The notes under the pieces were generated by a model that was not told where the DNA came from, searched no databases, and was given only the letters and a program-made list of their open reading frames with translations. The position numbers and the translations under genes are program-made. Shown in pieces: positions 1 through 8,633 of a stretch of DNA of 17,826 nucleotides. Position 1 is the first letter of the stretch, and each line of letters starts with the position of its first letter. Source of the stretch: an uncultured Clostridia bacterium (GTDB lineage: Bacteria > Bacillota > Clostridia > UBA1381); assembly GCA_944391255.1 (NCBI GenBank), contig CALXSW010000066.1:1-17826 (forward strand), in the 5' to 3' direction.

Positions 1-2
1 AC

Positions 3-503
3 AGTGGTTACTGCGGCTTTGACAATATAAAGCTCTGGCTGTATGCTGCCCGAGTTTCATCGGAGCTGTTCACTGACAGATTTATAGACAGTTCATCTGA
101 CACATTGTATGACGTATACGATAAAGCTCAAAATCCTGCTGAAAGTATGTCGTCTGCTAACGGTAATCTCGATGTAAACTTCACTAATTCATGGAGCAAT
201 AACAACGGTATACGCCGCGATATAACAGAGGACGTAAAAGGACTCAGCGGCAGCACATTCGGAGTATCATTTGATTTTACAGCTTGGGTATATAATCAAA
301 ATTCCGTAAATGTGGCATATGAAATAGTAAGCGAAGACGGTGTGACAACAAAAATAGATGCGTTCACAGAAAACATGGATGGAAATACAGAAGGAAGCGC
401 CGTTCATATAGAGAGCAAGGAGGAGGTTCTGCTCACATTCGCTGAAACAGACAAGGTATATCTGTGCATTACATATCCATACCGTTTTTTAAATTCCTTG
501 TAA
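3..503 (+). CDS. Secreted beta-sandwich (carbohydrate-binding-like) protein, C-terminal part, truncated at both ends
   Basis: The frame is open from base 3 and has no start in the window, so the gene begins upstream. The first residues (YCGFDNIKLW) look like the closing strand of one beta-sandwich module. After a short linker a second module begins (LDVNFTNSWSNNNGIRRDIT), rich in Asn, Trp and Tyr like CBM4/9/22-type carbohydrate-binding modules. That assignment is inference. The second module stops after VYLCITYP, just before the place where a matching 'FDNIKLW' closing strand would be expected, and then runs into six unrelated residues and a stop. Those last bases are the reverse complement of the AraC gene that follows, and the two frames overlap tail-to-tail by 100 bp. 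I read this as a gene cut by a rearrangement, not a natural C-terminus. There is no terminator after it. Confidence 0.55.
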   Translation, partial: SGYCGFDNIKLWLYAARVSSELFTDRFIDSSSDTLYDVYDKAQNPAESMSSANGNLDVNFTNSWSNNNGIRRDITEDVKGLSGSTFGVSFDFTAWVYNQNSVNVAYEIVSEDGVTTKIDAFTENMDGNTEGSAVHIESKEEVLLTFAETDKVYLCITYPYRFLNSL

Positions 504-1264
504 AACGCGGAATAACTGCCAAAGCCCGATTCAAGAGCCGATCTTAACAAGCTGCCGTTCTCCGAATATAATTGAGCGGCAAGCTGCAAACGTTTTCTCA
601 AAATATAATCATTTATAGTAATACCCGTTTCGCGCCTGAAAAGCCGGCACATATACTGTTTGTTTATATGCAGGCGCTCAGATATCGTGTCCAGATGCAC
701 ATCTTTTTGAAGATTATTATGTATAAAGCTTATAATGTCGCTGACAAACGTGTTTTTATATTCGCGATGATATGACGCGCCTGTGCTTTTTGCAAGCATA
801 TACAAAAGCTCTATAATAACACTTTCTATAACCGCCATTTCAGTACAGCCATCACACATATATCCGTCAAGCCGCTCAAGCTGCCCTTTAATATCATATG
901 AGGCACACTCCACATTAACAACATTATCGCTTGATGGCTCGCGCTCATAAAGCATCTCGTATATTTTTTCACATCCGCGGTGTTTGAAAAAGTCCGTCTT
1001 TATATATATGTTCAGACGTTCATAATCCTCTCCATACGTTCTGCACGTTCCGTGCAGCTCATCAGGTCTGAATATAAATATATCCCCCTTTTCAGCCGGA
1101 TATATATTGCTTTCTATCATATAATCATGATTTCCCTTTATAACATATATTATCTCTAATATATCCAGATGACTATGTAGATCGCCCACATTGAGATCAG
1201 AAAAGTCCTTGTCATATTTATGCTCGCAATGCACATACATATTCTCTATATCCCTAATTATCAT
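404..1264 (-). CDS. AraC-family transcriptional regulator with cupin sensor domain, altered C-terminus
   Basis: 286 residues. Residues about 15-90 form a cupin-like ligand-binding domain (HSHLDILEIIYVIKG, then PAEKGDIFIFRPDELHG). Residues about 170-264 form the double helix-turn-helix DNA-binding domain of the AraC/XylS family, ending in the typical GFGSYSAFYKEFKKRYGY. Family members usually continue with a short 'sPxeYR' helix. Here residues 265-286 are instead unrelated, Ser/Val-rich sequence that reads through the antisense of the upstream secreted-protein gene, so the last helix has probably been replaced. The start is set by AGAGGTGG just upstream of the ATG, and a good promoter lies at 1309-1337. 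Such regulators commonly control nearby sugar-utilisation genes; the target here is not visible. The protein may still bind DNA, since both HTH motifs are complete. Confidence 0.85.
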   Translation of the reverse strand: MIIRDIENMYVHCEHKYDKDFSDLNVGDLHSHLDILEIIYVIKGNHDYMIESNIYPAEKGDIFIFRPDELHGTCRTYGEDYERLNIYIKTDFFKHRGCEKIYEMLYEREPSSDNVVNVECASYDIKGQLERLDGYMCDGCTEMAVIESVIIELLYMLAKSTGASYHREYKNTFVSDIISFIHNNLQKDVHLDTISERLHINKQYMCRLFRRETGITINDYILRKRLQLAAQLYSENGSLLRSALESGFGSYSAFYKEFKKRYGYVMHRYTLSVSANVSRTSSLLSI

Positions 1265-1308
1265 CTTGATCCACCTCTGCTTATAACTATTGTCCTACGC
1301 TTATAAAC

Positions 1309-1337
1309 AGTATACCATATTTCAGAAAAAATATCAA
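1309..1337 (-). promoter_or_regulatory. Predicted sigma-A promoter of the AraC gene
   Basis: Read on the minus strand, a -35 TTGATA (1332-1337) and a -10 TATACT (1309-1314) are separated by exactly 17 bp. They lie 45-73 bp upstream of the AraC start codon. The position, after the end of the TetR gene, indicates that the AraC gene is transcribed independently. Confidence 0.6.
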
Positions 1338-1366
1338 TCGGTCATGTAATTCAAATTCAATCGCTG

Positions 1367-1939
1367 TTATTTATATTTAATTATAAGCTCAGGCAGCGAG
1401 CTTTTCAAAACAAACAGCGTATATTCTATTAATTTATCACGATCTATACTTTCCTTATTCTGAAAATAGTTTATCAGAACTCCTGCCAATGCCTCGGTAT
1501 AAAAATCAGTCATATATTTTTTCAGATCCTGCGGCAGACACGTATCGTGCTCTTTTTCTATTCCCTCAATTATGGAAAATATAACGCCATAAAAATCAGC
1601 ATAAAAGAACCGTTTTATCTCTTCTCTTCCCATTGAGTCATACGCGCAATTTAATATATGACTGTTATTATCCACATAATCAATGACAAACAAAATCGCT
1701 TCTTCAGGATTTAGCAATAAATCAAATTTTTTTAAAACCTCCAGAGTTTCCTGCTCAAGCGTCCATTTTAAAAGTGCATATATATCCTGAAAATGATAGT
1801 AAAATGTTTTCCTGTTTACTCCGCAGTCAGCAGCTATTTCGCTGACACTGATCTTTGATAACTGTTTATGCCCCATAAATTTTTTCAATGAAGCTGATAA
1901 TAGTTTTTTTGTATTCGTGCTTTTTATTTCATATGTCAT
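1367..1939 (-). CDS. TetR/AcrR-family transcriptional repressor
   Basis: 190 residues from the chosen start. Residues about 10-55 are a TetR helix-turn-helix (ISVSEIAADCGVNRKTFYYHF). The rest is an all-helical ligand-binding and dimerisation domain of the type found in many Firmicutes regulators with a DhaS-like C-terminus. A longer frame opens at 1990, but that ATG overlaps the -35 box of the gene's own promoter and has no ribosome site. The ATG at 1939 follows GTGGGTGAG and gives a normal TetR N-terminus. The gene is divergent from the small protein, MMPL exporter and surface protein operon, and the shared intergenic region carries repeated TTGTCC boxes. It is therefore the likely local repressor of itself and of that operon. 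The inducer is unknown. Confidence 0.9.
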   Translation of the reverse strand: MTYEIKSTNTKKLLSASLKKFMGHKQLSKISVSEIAADCGVNRKTFYYHFQDIYALLKWTLEQETLEVLKKFDLLLNPEEAILFVIDYVDNNSHILNCAYDSMGREEIKRFFYADFYGVIFSIIEGIEKEHDTCLPQDLKKYMTDFYTEALAGVLINYFQNKESIDRDKLIEYTLFVLKSSLPELIIKYK

Positions 1940-1961
1940 AAACTCACCCACTTCTATATTT

Positions 1962-1990
1962 ATTATACACTTGTCCATCAAAAAAATCAA
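1962..1990 (-). promoter_or_regulatory. Predicted promoter of the TetR gene
   Basis: On the minus strand, a -35 TTGATT (1985-1990) and a perfect -10 TATAAT (1962-1967) are separated by 17 bp. One TTGTCC box (1971-1976) lies between the two hexamers, which would let the repressor block its own promoter. The promoter also rules out the ATG at 1990 as the translation start. Confidence 0.65.
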
Positions 1991-2067
1991 TAGCGATACA
2001 TGGACATTTGTCCATCAATTTATATACATTTGTCCGGTTTTTACACAATCCATATAATATTGTCCGT
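1965..2067. promoter_or_regulatory. Repeated TTGTCC operator boxes with a perfect central dyad
   Basis: TTGTCC occurs four times in about 95 bp, at 1971, 2008, 2030 and 2060. The first three share the longer core ACAYTTGTCC. The second copy is part of a perfect inverted repeat, ATGGACA-TT-TGTCCAT (2000-2015), centred between the two divergent promoters. The first box lies inside the TetR promoter. The third forms the -35 of the rightward promoter and the fourth lies near its expected transcription start. The layout fits multi-site autorepression by the adjacent TetR protein. Binding is inferred. Confidence 0.6.
2030..2058 (+). promoter_or_regulatory. Predicted promoter of the small protein-MMPL-surface protein operon
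   Basis: A -35-like TTGTCC (2030-2035) and a perfect -10 TATAAT (2053-2058) are 17 bp apart. A second TATAAT at 2090-2095 lacks a good -35. The -35 coincides with a TetR box, so repression would be direct. Confidence 0.5.
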
Positions 2068-2127
2068 TTTATTTTTGCTTGAATCGTTGTATAATTTATT
2101 TGTATTTATACGGGAGGGAAAAAAATT

Positions 2128-2436
2128 ATGGAATATAATTATACTGTAGAGCTTGAATCAGAGCTTGGAAAAAGAAACGGCACAATGCAGGTTTTCATCA
2201 GCGGCTCAAAGATAAACGGTGTTTTATCTATTTTAAATCATAGCGAGCCTTTTTGGGGATATATTGATACAGATGGCAAATGTGTTTTAAATGGGAAGAT
2301 TGTAACACTTATAAGAGAATTCAACTATACCGCTACAGGCACTATCCTGTCTAAAAGCATATCGCTTGATATTTATTCCGACAAATCAAAATTTAAATTA
2401 AAAGGCTCTGTTTATAACATTGCGAAGAATGAGTAA
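2128..2436 (+). CDS. Small beta-rich protein of unknown function, first gene of the MMPL operon
   Basis: 102 residues, starting after a strong GGGAGGG ribosome site 10 bp upstream. It has no signal peptide or membrane segment, so it should be cytosolic. The pattern is short alternating strands with glycines (ELGKRNGTMQVFISGSKING, then GKIVTLIREFNYTATGTI), suggesting a single small beta-barrel or beta-sandwich that could bind a hydrophobic or amphipathic ligand. That is only a fold guess. I recall similar about 100-residue proteins of unnamed function in Clostridia but cannot verify a family. It lies between the TetR operator region and the exporter, 106 bp before the latter. A role as a sensor or a handler of the exported compound is possible but not shown. 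Confidence 0.75.
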   Translation: MEYNYTVELESELGKRNGTMQVFISGSKINGVLSILNHSEPFWGYIDTDGKCVLNGKIVTLIREFNYTATGTILSKSISLDIYSDKSKFKLKGSVYNIAKNE

Positions 2437-2455
2437 TTAAGGCTGATATTATATA

Positions 2456-2479
2456 CTGTTACGGCGGTAATACAGCTTT
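2456..2479 (+). terminator. Weak hairpin between the small protein and the exporter, possible partial terminator
   Basis: CTGTTAC (2456-2462) can pair with GTAATACAG (2467-2475) over a GGCG loop, with a two-base bulge, followed by CTTTT. It is weak and could reduce readthrough into the exporter gene. No promoter is obvious between the two genes, so they probably share a transcript. Confidence 0.25.
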
Positions 2480-2542
2480 TGCCCGCGCATTCTTATTCTA
2501 TACAAAAAAACTGCTGTTTCATGAAAGGAGTATCACATATAT

Positions 2543-4855
2543 ATGAGTACTGATAACAGTAAAATATCGCCGTTAGAAAGGGCGGCTGCGTTTATCGTTG
2601 ACAGGCGCAAAGGGTTTTATCTGATATATATACTTGCTATCGTATTTTGTATGTTTTCCACGAATTGGGTGAATGTAAACAATGAGCTTACCGATTATCT
2701 GTCTGAGGAAACAGAAACACGTCAAGGTCTCACTCTTATGGAAAATGAATTTACGACATATGCTACAGCTGAAATTATGATAGATAATATCGCTTATTCA
2801 GACGCGGCAGCATTATGTGATGAATTAAACAGCATCAACGGTGTAAAGGATATAGCTTTTGATAGTTCCGAAGAACACTATGTAAACGCCTCCGCTTTAT
2901 TTTCTGTCACGTTTGACGGAACAAGCGGTGATGAGATAACATCCGATGCCTTTAGCGAGATAGAAAGCAAAGTGAGCGAGTATGATACATATATTTCCGC
3001 GTCTATCGGAGACAGCGACTCAAAAAGAATGGAAGAAGAAATGCAGACAGTTATGATCATAGCCTGTGTCATAATATTGGCTGTACTGCTTATATCCTCA
3101 AGAACATATATGGAAATACCGGTGCTGGTTATCACCTTTGCTGTCGCGGCTATTTTAAATAAAGGCACAAATTTTATGCTCGGCACGATTTCTTTTATTT
3201 CAAATTCGATAGCTGTTGTTCTGCAGCTTGCTCTTGCTATAGATTACGCTATTATATTATGCCACAGATATACTGAGGAAAGAGCGAGCAAGGATCCGAG
3301 AGAAGCGGTTATCACCGCGCTTTGCAAGGCCATACCTGAGATTTCAGGCAGCTGTCTTACAACGCTTTCGGGACTTGCGGCAATGAGCTTTATGCAGTTC
3401 AAAGTCGGCTTTGATATGAGTATCGTTCTTATCAAAGCGATCATCATAAGCATTTTGTCTGTTTTTACGCTTATGCCGGGACTGCTTATGTCGTTTTCAA
3501 AGCTCATAGATAAAACACATCATAGAAATTTTGTGCCGCAAATAGACGGCTGGAGCAAAGGCGTTATAAAATCAAGATTTATCACTCCATGGGTATTTGC
3601 CGCATTGCTTGTTGTTTGCTTTTTCCTTTCAAACAAATGTCCGTACGCCTACAGCTACAGCAATCTTGATACAATAACAAAAAATGAATCACAGATAGCT
3701 CAGGAAATGATCGATGACACATTCAGCCGCACAAATATACTTGCTGTTGTCGTTCCATCAGGCGATTATGAAAAAGAACAATCTCTAAAAAAAGAGCTTG
3801 AAAAATATCCTCAGATCGACAACGTTACAGGTCTTGCCTCAACTGAGGCGATAGACGGTTACTCCATCGGAGATAAGCTGTCCCCTCGTGAGTTTTCAGA
3901 GCTTACAGATATGGATATTGAAATAGTACGGCTGCTATATTCTGCCTATGCGGCAAGCAATGAAAACTACGGCAGAATCGTAGGCGGTATTGACAGCTAT
4001 AAAATAGCATTGATAGATATGTTTGATTTCGCGTTTGAAATGATAGACAGCGGATATGTTTCTATCGATGAGGAAACACAAAACGAGCTTAATGACCTGC
4101 ACAGCCAGCTTTTAGACGGAAAGAAACAGCTGGGCAGCGAAAACTATTCACGTTTGGTTATGAATTTGAATATTCCTGAAGAAAGCGAGGAAACGTTTGA
4201 TTTTCTGAATGTCGTGAGAGAAACCGCAAAACAATATTATGGTGATGATGTCCTGATTGTAGGAAATTCTACAAGTGACTACGATCTTTCAGTCGCATTC
4301 GACAGAGACAACCTAATGATCACTATACTTTCTATTGTTTTCGTTTTAATAGTGCTGTTTTTCACATTCCAGTCGGCGGGAATACCCTTGATACTTATTC
4401 TTGTAATTCAAGGCAGTATCTGGATCAATTTTTCGTTCCCGACGCTGCAAAACAAACCCATTTTCTTTATGAGCTACCTCGTTGTAAGCTCTATTCAGAT
4501 GGGAGCTAATATAGACTACGCTATAGTAATAACGAACAGATACACTGAATTGCGCAGAAAAATGAATAAATTTAAAGCAATACAGCAGTCGCTTAATTTT
4601 GCTTTCCCGACCATATTTACATCGGGAACAATCCTCGCATGCGCCGGATTTGCCATAGGACTTTTTTCATCAAATCCTGTAATTGCTTCTGTCGGATCTT
4701 CGCTCGGCAGAGGTACAGTTATTTCAATAATTTTAGTTATGGGAATACTGCCGCAGCTATTAGTGCTTGGAGATTTTATTATAGAAAAAACATCATTTAA
4801 TCTTAAGGATATAAAAAAATATATTAAGATCGGAGGCGGAACAGGTGAAATATAA
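2543..4855 (+). CDS. MMPL/RND-superfamily transporter
   Basis: 770 residues with the standard 12-helix duplicated RND layout. TM1 is at about 24-44 and is followed by an extracytoplasmic domain (45-165). Five more helices follow (168-316), then TM7 (348-363), a second large extracytoplasmic domain (365-588), and TM8-12 (590-745). The proton-relay 'DY' motif appears in both halves (LAIDYAIILCHRY near 234 and ANIDYAIVITNRY near 658), supporting a working, proton-driven pump of the MMPL/HAE3 type. Such proteins move lipids, lipoconjugates, toxins or hydrophobic drugs out of the membrane; the substrate here is unknown. AAAGGAG lies 12 bp before the ATG. The stop overlaps the start of the surface-protein gene by 11 bp, so the two are translationally coupled, which argues for a joint function. 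A TetR repressor is next door. Confidence 0.93.
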   Translation: MSTDNSKISPLERAAAFIVDRRKGFYLIYILAIVFCMFSTNWVNVNNELTDYLSEETETRQGLTLMENEFTTYATAEIMIDNIAYSDAAALCDELNSINGVKDIAFDSSEEHYVNASALFSVTFDGTSGDEITSDAFSEIESKVSEYDTYISASIGDSDSKRMEEEMQTVMIIACVIILAVLLISSRTYMEIPVLVITFAVAAILNKGTNFMLGTISFISNSIAVVLQLALAIDYAIILCHRYTEERASKDPREAVITALCKAIPEISGSCLTTLSGLAAMSFMQFKVGFDMSIVLIKAIIISILSVFTLMPGLLMSFSKLIDKTHHRNFVPQIDGWSKGVIKSRFITPWVFAALLVVCFFLSNKCPYAYSYSNLDTITKNESQIAQEMIDDTFSRTNILAVVVPSGDYEKEQSLKKELEKYPQIDNVTGLASTEAIDGYSIGDKLSPREFSELTDMDIEIVRLLYSAYAASNENYGRIVGGIDSYKIALIDMFDFAFEMIDSGYVSIDEETQNELNDLHSQLLDGKKQLGSENYSRLVMNLNIPEESEETFDFLNVVRETAKQYYGDDVLIVGNSTSDYDLSVAFDRDNLMITILSIVFVLIVLFFTFQSAGIPLILILVIQGSIWINFSFPTLQNKPIFFMSYLVVSSIQMGANIDYAIVITNRYTELRRKMNKFKAIQQSLNFAFPTIFTSGTILACAGFAIGLFSSNPVIASVGSSLGRGTVISIILVMGILPQLLVLGDFIIEKTSFNLKDIKKYIKIGGGTGEI

Positions 4856-7800
4856 AAAGTTTTCAAATGCGCTTATCCTTTCACTGGTTCTATCTATGCT
4901 GATGTCTGTAATTCCCGCTGCATCAGCCTCAGAAAACATAATAAATATTGAAAATAGCGATGATTTTATAGAATTTGCTCACAGCTGCACTCTTGATACA
5001 TGGTCACAGAACAAAACAGTAAATTTGAACTGTGACATAGATTTCTCAGATATTGATTTTTCACCCGTTCCTACATTCGGCGGCAGCTTTAACGGTAACG
5101 GTCACACCGTTTCAGGGATCGTGTTTGAAGGCAAAGGCTCATATCAGGGGCTTTTCCGATATGTGCAGCAAAGCGGAAAAATATCTGATCTCAGCGTCAG
5201 CGGAACATTCTCTCCGGGCGGATCAAAAAGCTTTATAGGCGGTATCGCCGGCGAAAATTCAGGCTCTATCGAAAAATGCTCGTTCTACGGAAACATAAAA
5301 GGTGAAAATGTTATAGGCGGTATTTCCGGAAACAATACAGAATCCGGTCGTGTCATATCGTGTTCCTCATACGGGAGCATAACAGGAGAAAACTCCACCG
5401 GAGGTATTACCGGAAAAAACAGCGGACTCGTTCAGAATTGCACAAACAACTCAGCAGTAAACACAGTATATGAGGAAAAGAAAAATGAAATTTCAGATAT
5501 CGACGCGGACACCGGCGCGCTTATTGAAAACTACAAGATGACAGAGGAAGAAACAGAGGAGGAAAGCGTTTTAGGTCATACAGATACAGGAGGAATAACA
5601 GGCTTGACCTCCGGTATTGTTCAAGGCTGCATAAATAACGGCGCTGTTGGATACCAGCATGTGGGATACAATGTCGGCGGCATAGCTGGCAGACAGTCGG
5701 GGTATATGCTCGGCTGTAGGAATTACGGCTTTATCCAGGGACGTAAAGATGTTGGAGGAATCACAGGACAGGCGGAACCGTATATACTATTGGACACATC
5801 AGAGATCAATTTCCAGAACCTTCAAAATGAACTTGACAATCTCAACAATATGGTAAATAATTTTATATCATATACTGATGAGCTTGGCAGTGACACTGAA
5901 AAATATCTGAACGGTATAACCGAACAGACAAAAAATGCCAGAGATAACGCTCAAATAATAATTGATCAGGGCGCGGAGATTCTTGATGATAATATCAGCG
6001 AAATAAATGCGGGATCTGCTGTTTTATCAGATACTCTAAATAAAATCATTCCCGTATTTGACACTTTAAAAAGCATAGGTGAAAATTCTTCAAATGCGCT
6101 AAGCAACGCAGATGACGCTCTTAAGAATACAAATATTTATTCCGATGAGCTGACCGGCAAAATAAAAACCTTTAACAAAAGCTTTGAAAACATGGTCAAT
6201 GAATTAGATGAGCTTATAACTTCGCTTGATGATATAAAATTATATGCTCCGGAGCTAAGTGACGCAATAGACAATATCAGAATTTCAGCAAGCAATATGC
6301 GAAATGCTATATACAATATAGGCAAAGCTCTTTCAAGGGTACAGGGCGCGCTTGAAGATTTGAATAATGCTGTAACGTTCAACAATTCCCAAGACGTCAG
6401 AGCTGCAGCAACTCTCCTGTCAGATGCGATCGAGGCTATTATCACTGCTAAGCGCGATATTAGCGATTCTCTTGATTCTATAGAGGGAATTTTACAAAGC
6501 ATACCGGACGATCTTGAAAATATAGGTATTAATTCACAGCTGATCATTGATAACATAAAAGCAGTCAAGGATAATATTGTCACCTCAATATCATCGCTGC
6601 GCACAATAAAGGATAGCCTTGGAACGATTATCGTCAATGCTGAAATAGATTTTTCTGAAATACGCTCCGCCGCAAAAAATATAGCCGCATCATTAAGAAA
6701 TTTAGAGGACGCAAACGGAGCAATTTCAAACAGCTTATATGAATTAAGCACAGCTTTTGAATATTTAGGCGGCTATATCTCCGATACATCTGATGACATA
6801 GAAAGCGTAAAAGATGACCTTGAAAACTCAAAGCAGAACATAGATGACAGCGTTGACGATCTGAAAAATTCTGCTGATGATCTCCATGAAGAAGCTGAAA
6901 ACATCAGCAGCGGATTAAAAAATGCAAAAAACAGTTTGTCAGACGCGATCAAGTCATTGTCTTATACTGTAGATGATATACAAACCGCCGTTGAAACTAT
7001 AAAAAATGCCACTTCCGAGCTGTCAAACGACTCGCCTCTGAAATTTGTAAAACCAAGTGATGAGCTTAAGGCTGCAAGTGATAATTTGTTTGATTCGCTC
7101 TCAGGAATATCTAACGAAATAGACGGATTAAAAAGCACTGTTTCAAATGAAAAAAACAAAATTTCCGAGGAGCTTCGCTCAATAACTAATCAATTTGATG
7201 TAGTTATAAATTTACTTATAGACTCGGTTAACGATATACAAAGCGTAAACAGCGGTTTAGATAATATATTTCTTGACGTGTCAGATGAGGACATAGAAAA
7301 CTCAAAACAAGGAAAAATCGCTGACTGCCAAAATTACGGTGATGTATCGGCTGACAAAAACACGGGCGGTATAGCAGGCGCGATGGCTATAGAATATTCC
7401 AAAGATCCGGAAGACGATATAGAAAAGCCCGACACACTTAATTTTACATATCAGACAAAAGCTATATTGCACGGCTGCATAAACGATGGAAACATAACAG
7501 GTAAAAAGGATTGTATCGGCGGTATAGTTGGACTTTCAGAAATAGGAACTGTTTATGAATGCGAAAATTATGGCAGCACAGAAAGCAGCGATGGAAATTA
7601 CGTTGGAGGTATATCCGGTTCAAGCGAATCATCTGTCAGGAAGAGCTGTTCAAAATCAAAAGTTTCAGGAAAAAGATACATCGGCGGAATAGCAGGTAAA
7701 TCTAATGTAATATCATCGTGTTACACAATTGTAAATATCAGTGGTGAAGAAAATACAGGCGCAGTTTGCGGCGAAACGTCTGATATTGAAAAGTTATCCG

Positions 7801-8552
7801 GAAACTTTTTTGTTGATAACGGACTTGGAGCGGTTGACGGTATCAGCTATTCAAGCAAAGCGGAGGAGATAAATTTTGATGAATTAAAAAATGTTTCCGG
7901 AATTCCTTTAAGATTTATTAGCTTCACAGTTACGTTTATTGCCGATGGCAACATAGTTGAAACAGAATCTATTACATATGGGTCTAAAACTTCTGAAATA
8001 ATATATCCGGAAATCCCTGTTAAGGATGGATTTTTTGGCAACTGGCGGAGTCCGGAATCAGACACGGTGACAGAAAATCTTGAAATAGTCTGCGACTATC
8101 AGCCTTATATTACCATTCTTTCAAGCGTTCAGAATAATGAATCCGGAAAACTGGCTCTTGCTTTGGCAGAAGGTAACTTCACTGATAAATCAGAACTCAA
8201 CATAACAGACAGCCATCATAATCCGCCCGAAAACGCAAGCGGGAATATAAAAATATATGATGTTTCTATCTCAAATACAGACATCAAAAAAGATGATGTC
8301 GTGACGATACGCATTTTGAATGAAAACAAAGATAAAGTCAGTGCCTGGATATTACAGGATAATAATTGGCAAAAATCGGAAGTGAAATACAAAGGTAAAT
8401 ATATATTGCTTCAAACCTCCGGAACTCAAAATACAATTTGTCTGAAATTTGAGGAAAATCGCTCCCCTCTTATTTATATCATAACAGCCGTACCGGCAGT
8501 AATTATTATCTCATTTATTTTACTGCTAAGAAAAAAACGTAAACTCAAATAA
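4845..8552 (+). CDS. Giant membrane-anchored surface protein: GLUG beta-solenoid split by a 500-residue helical region
   Basis: 1235 residues, starting at GTG after GGAGG (8 bp spacing) inside the end of the MMPL gene. In order: a signal peptide (1-29, cut near ASASE); a beta-solenoid of GLUG-type repeats (about 62-310; GGIAGENSGSIEKC, GGITGKNSGLVQNC, GGIAGRQSG); a long Asp/Ser/Asn-rich helical or coiled-coil stretch (about 318-812) with many 'DxLxxLxxxI'-like heptads and almost no prolines; a second GLUG block (about 823-1010; GGIAGAMAIE, GGIVGLSEIG, GGISGSSES); an InlB-repeat-like segment (about 1024-1085); a small beta domain (about 1090-1205); and a membrane helix (1208-1229) with a KKRKLK tail. 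There is no LPXTG, so it is held by the membrane helix, not by sortase. Coupling to the exporter suggests an accessory part that reaches through the cell wall, loosely like the helical ectodomain of YhgE/Pip proteins. That role is inference. Confidence 0.88.
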   Translation: MKYKKFSNALILSLVLSMLMSVIPAASASENIINIENSDDFIEFAHSCTLDTWSQNKTVNLNCDIDFSDIDFSPVPTFGGSFNGNGHTVSGIVFEGKGSYQGLFRYVQQSGKISDLSVSGTFSPGGSKSFIGGIAGENSGSIEKCSFYGNIKGENVIGGISGNNTESGRVISCSSYGSITGENSTGGITGKNSGLVQNCTNNSAVNTVYEEKKNEISDIDADTGALIENYKMTEEETEEESVLGHTDTGGITGLTSGIVQGCINNGAVGYQHVGYNVGGIAGRQSGYMLGCRNYGFIQGRKDVGGITGQAEPYILLDTSEINFQNLQNELDNLNNMVNNFISYTDELGSDTEKYLNGITEQTKNARDNAQIIIDQGAEILDDNISEINAGSAVLSDTLNKIIPVFDTLKSIGENSSNALSNADDALKNTNIYSDELTGKIKTFNKSFENMVNELDELITSLDDIKLYAPELSDAIDNIRISASNMRNAIYNIGKALSRVQGALEDLNNAVTFNNSQDVRAAATLLSDAIEAIITAKRDISDSLDSIEGILQSIPDDLENIGINSQLIIDNIKAVKDNIVTSISSLRTIKDSLGTIIVNAEIDFSEIRSAAKNIAASLRNLEDANGAISNSLYELSTAFEYLGGYISDTSDDIESVKDDLENSKQNIDDSVDDLKNSADDLHEEAENISSGLKNAKNSLSDAIKSLSYTVDDIQTAVETIKNATSELSNDSPLKFVKPSDELKAASDNLFDSLSGISNEIDGLKSTVSNEKNKISEELRSITNQFDVVINLLIDSVNDIQSVNSGLDNIFLDVSDEDIENSKQGKIADCQNYGDVSADKNTGGIAGAMAIEYSKDPEDDIEKPDTLNFTYQTKAILHGCINDGNITGKKDCIGGIVGLSEIGTVYECENYGSTESSDGNYVGGISGSSESSVRKSCSKSKVSGKRYIGGIAGKSNVISSCYTIVNISGEENTGAVCGETSDIEKLSGNFFVDNGLGAVDGISYSSKAEEINFDELKNVSGIPLRFISFTVTFIADGNIVETESITYGSKTSEIIYPEIPVKDGFFGNWRSPESDTVTENLEIVCDYQPYITILSSVQNNESGKLALALAEGNFTDKSELNITDSHHNPPENASGNIKIYDVSISNTDIKKDDVVTIRILNENKDKVSAWILQDNNWQKSEVKYKGKYILLQTSGTQNTICLKFEENRSPLIYIITAVPAVIIISFILLLRKKRKLK

Positions 8553-8633
8553 TAATGGTATATTTTTGATATACTGATTACAGCTGTGAATACAATTATT
8601 TTAGAAAATCTATGTCTGATAGAGAGGAATCTT

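Noticed and set aside
1940..1990. Longer TetR start at 1990 (17 extra residues)
   Set aside because: The codon overlaps the -35 box of the gene's own promoter and has no ribosome site. The ATG at 1939 has GGTGAG and gives a normal TetR N-terminus.
6137..6751. Long minus-strand frame inside the surface-protein gene
   Set aside because: It is antisense to the clearly coding helical region. Such frames are an expected by-product of its biased codons, and no start signals are present.
8460..8552. Sortase-type anchor at the C-terminus of the giant surface protein
   Set aside because: The membrane helix and basic tail are present, but there is no LPXTG-like motif before them, so a plain membrane anchor is the better reading.
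4845..8552. YhgE/Pip-family assignment for the surface protein
   Set aside because: It shares a long helical ectodomain but lacks the multi-helix C-terminal membrane domain of that family and carries GLUG solenoids instead.
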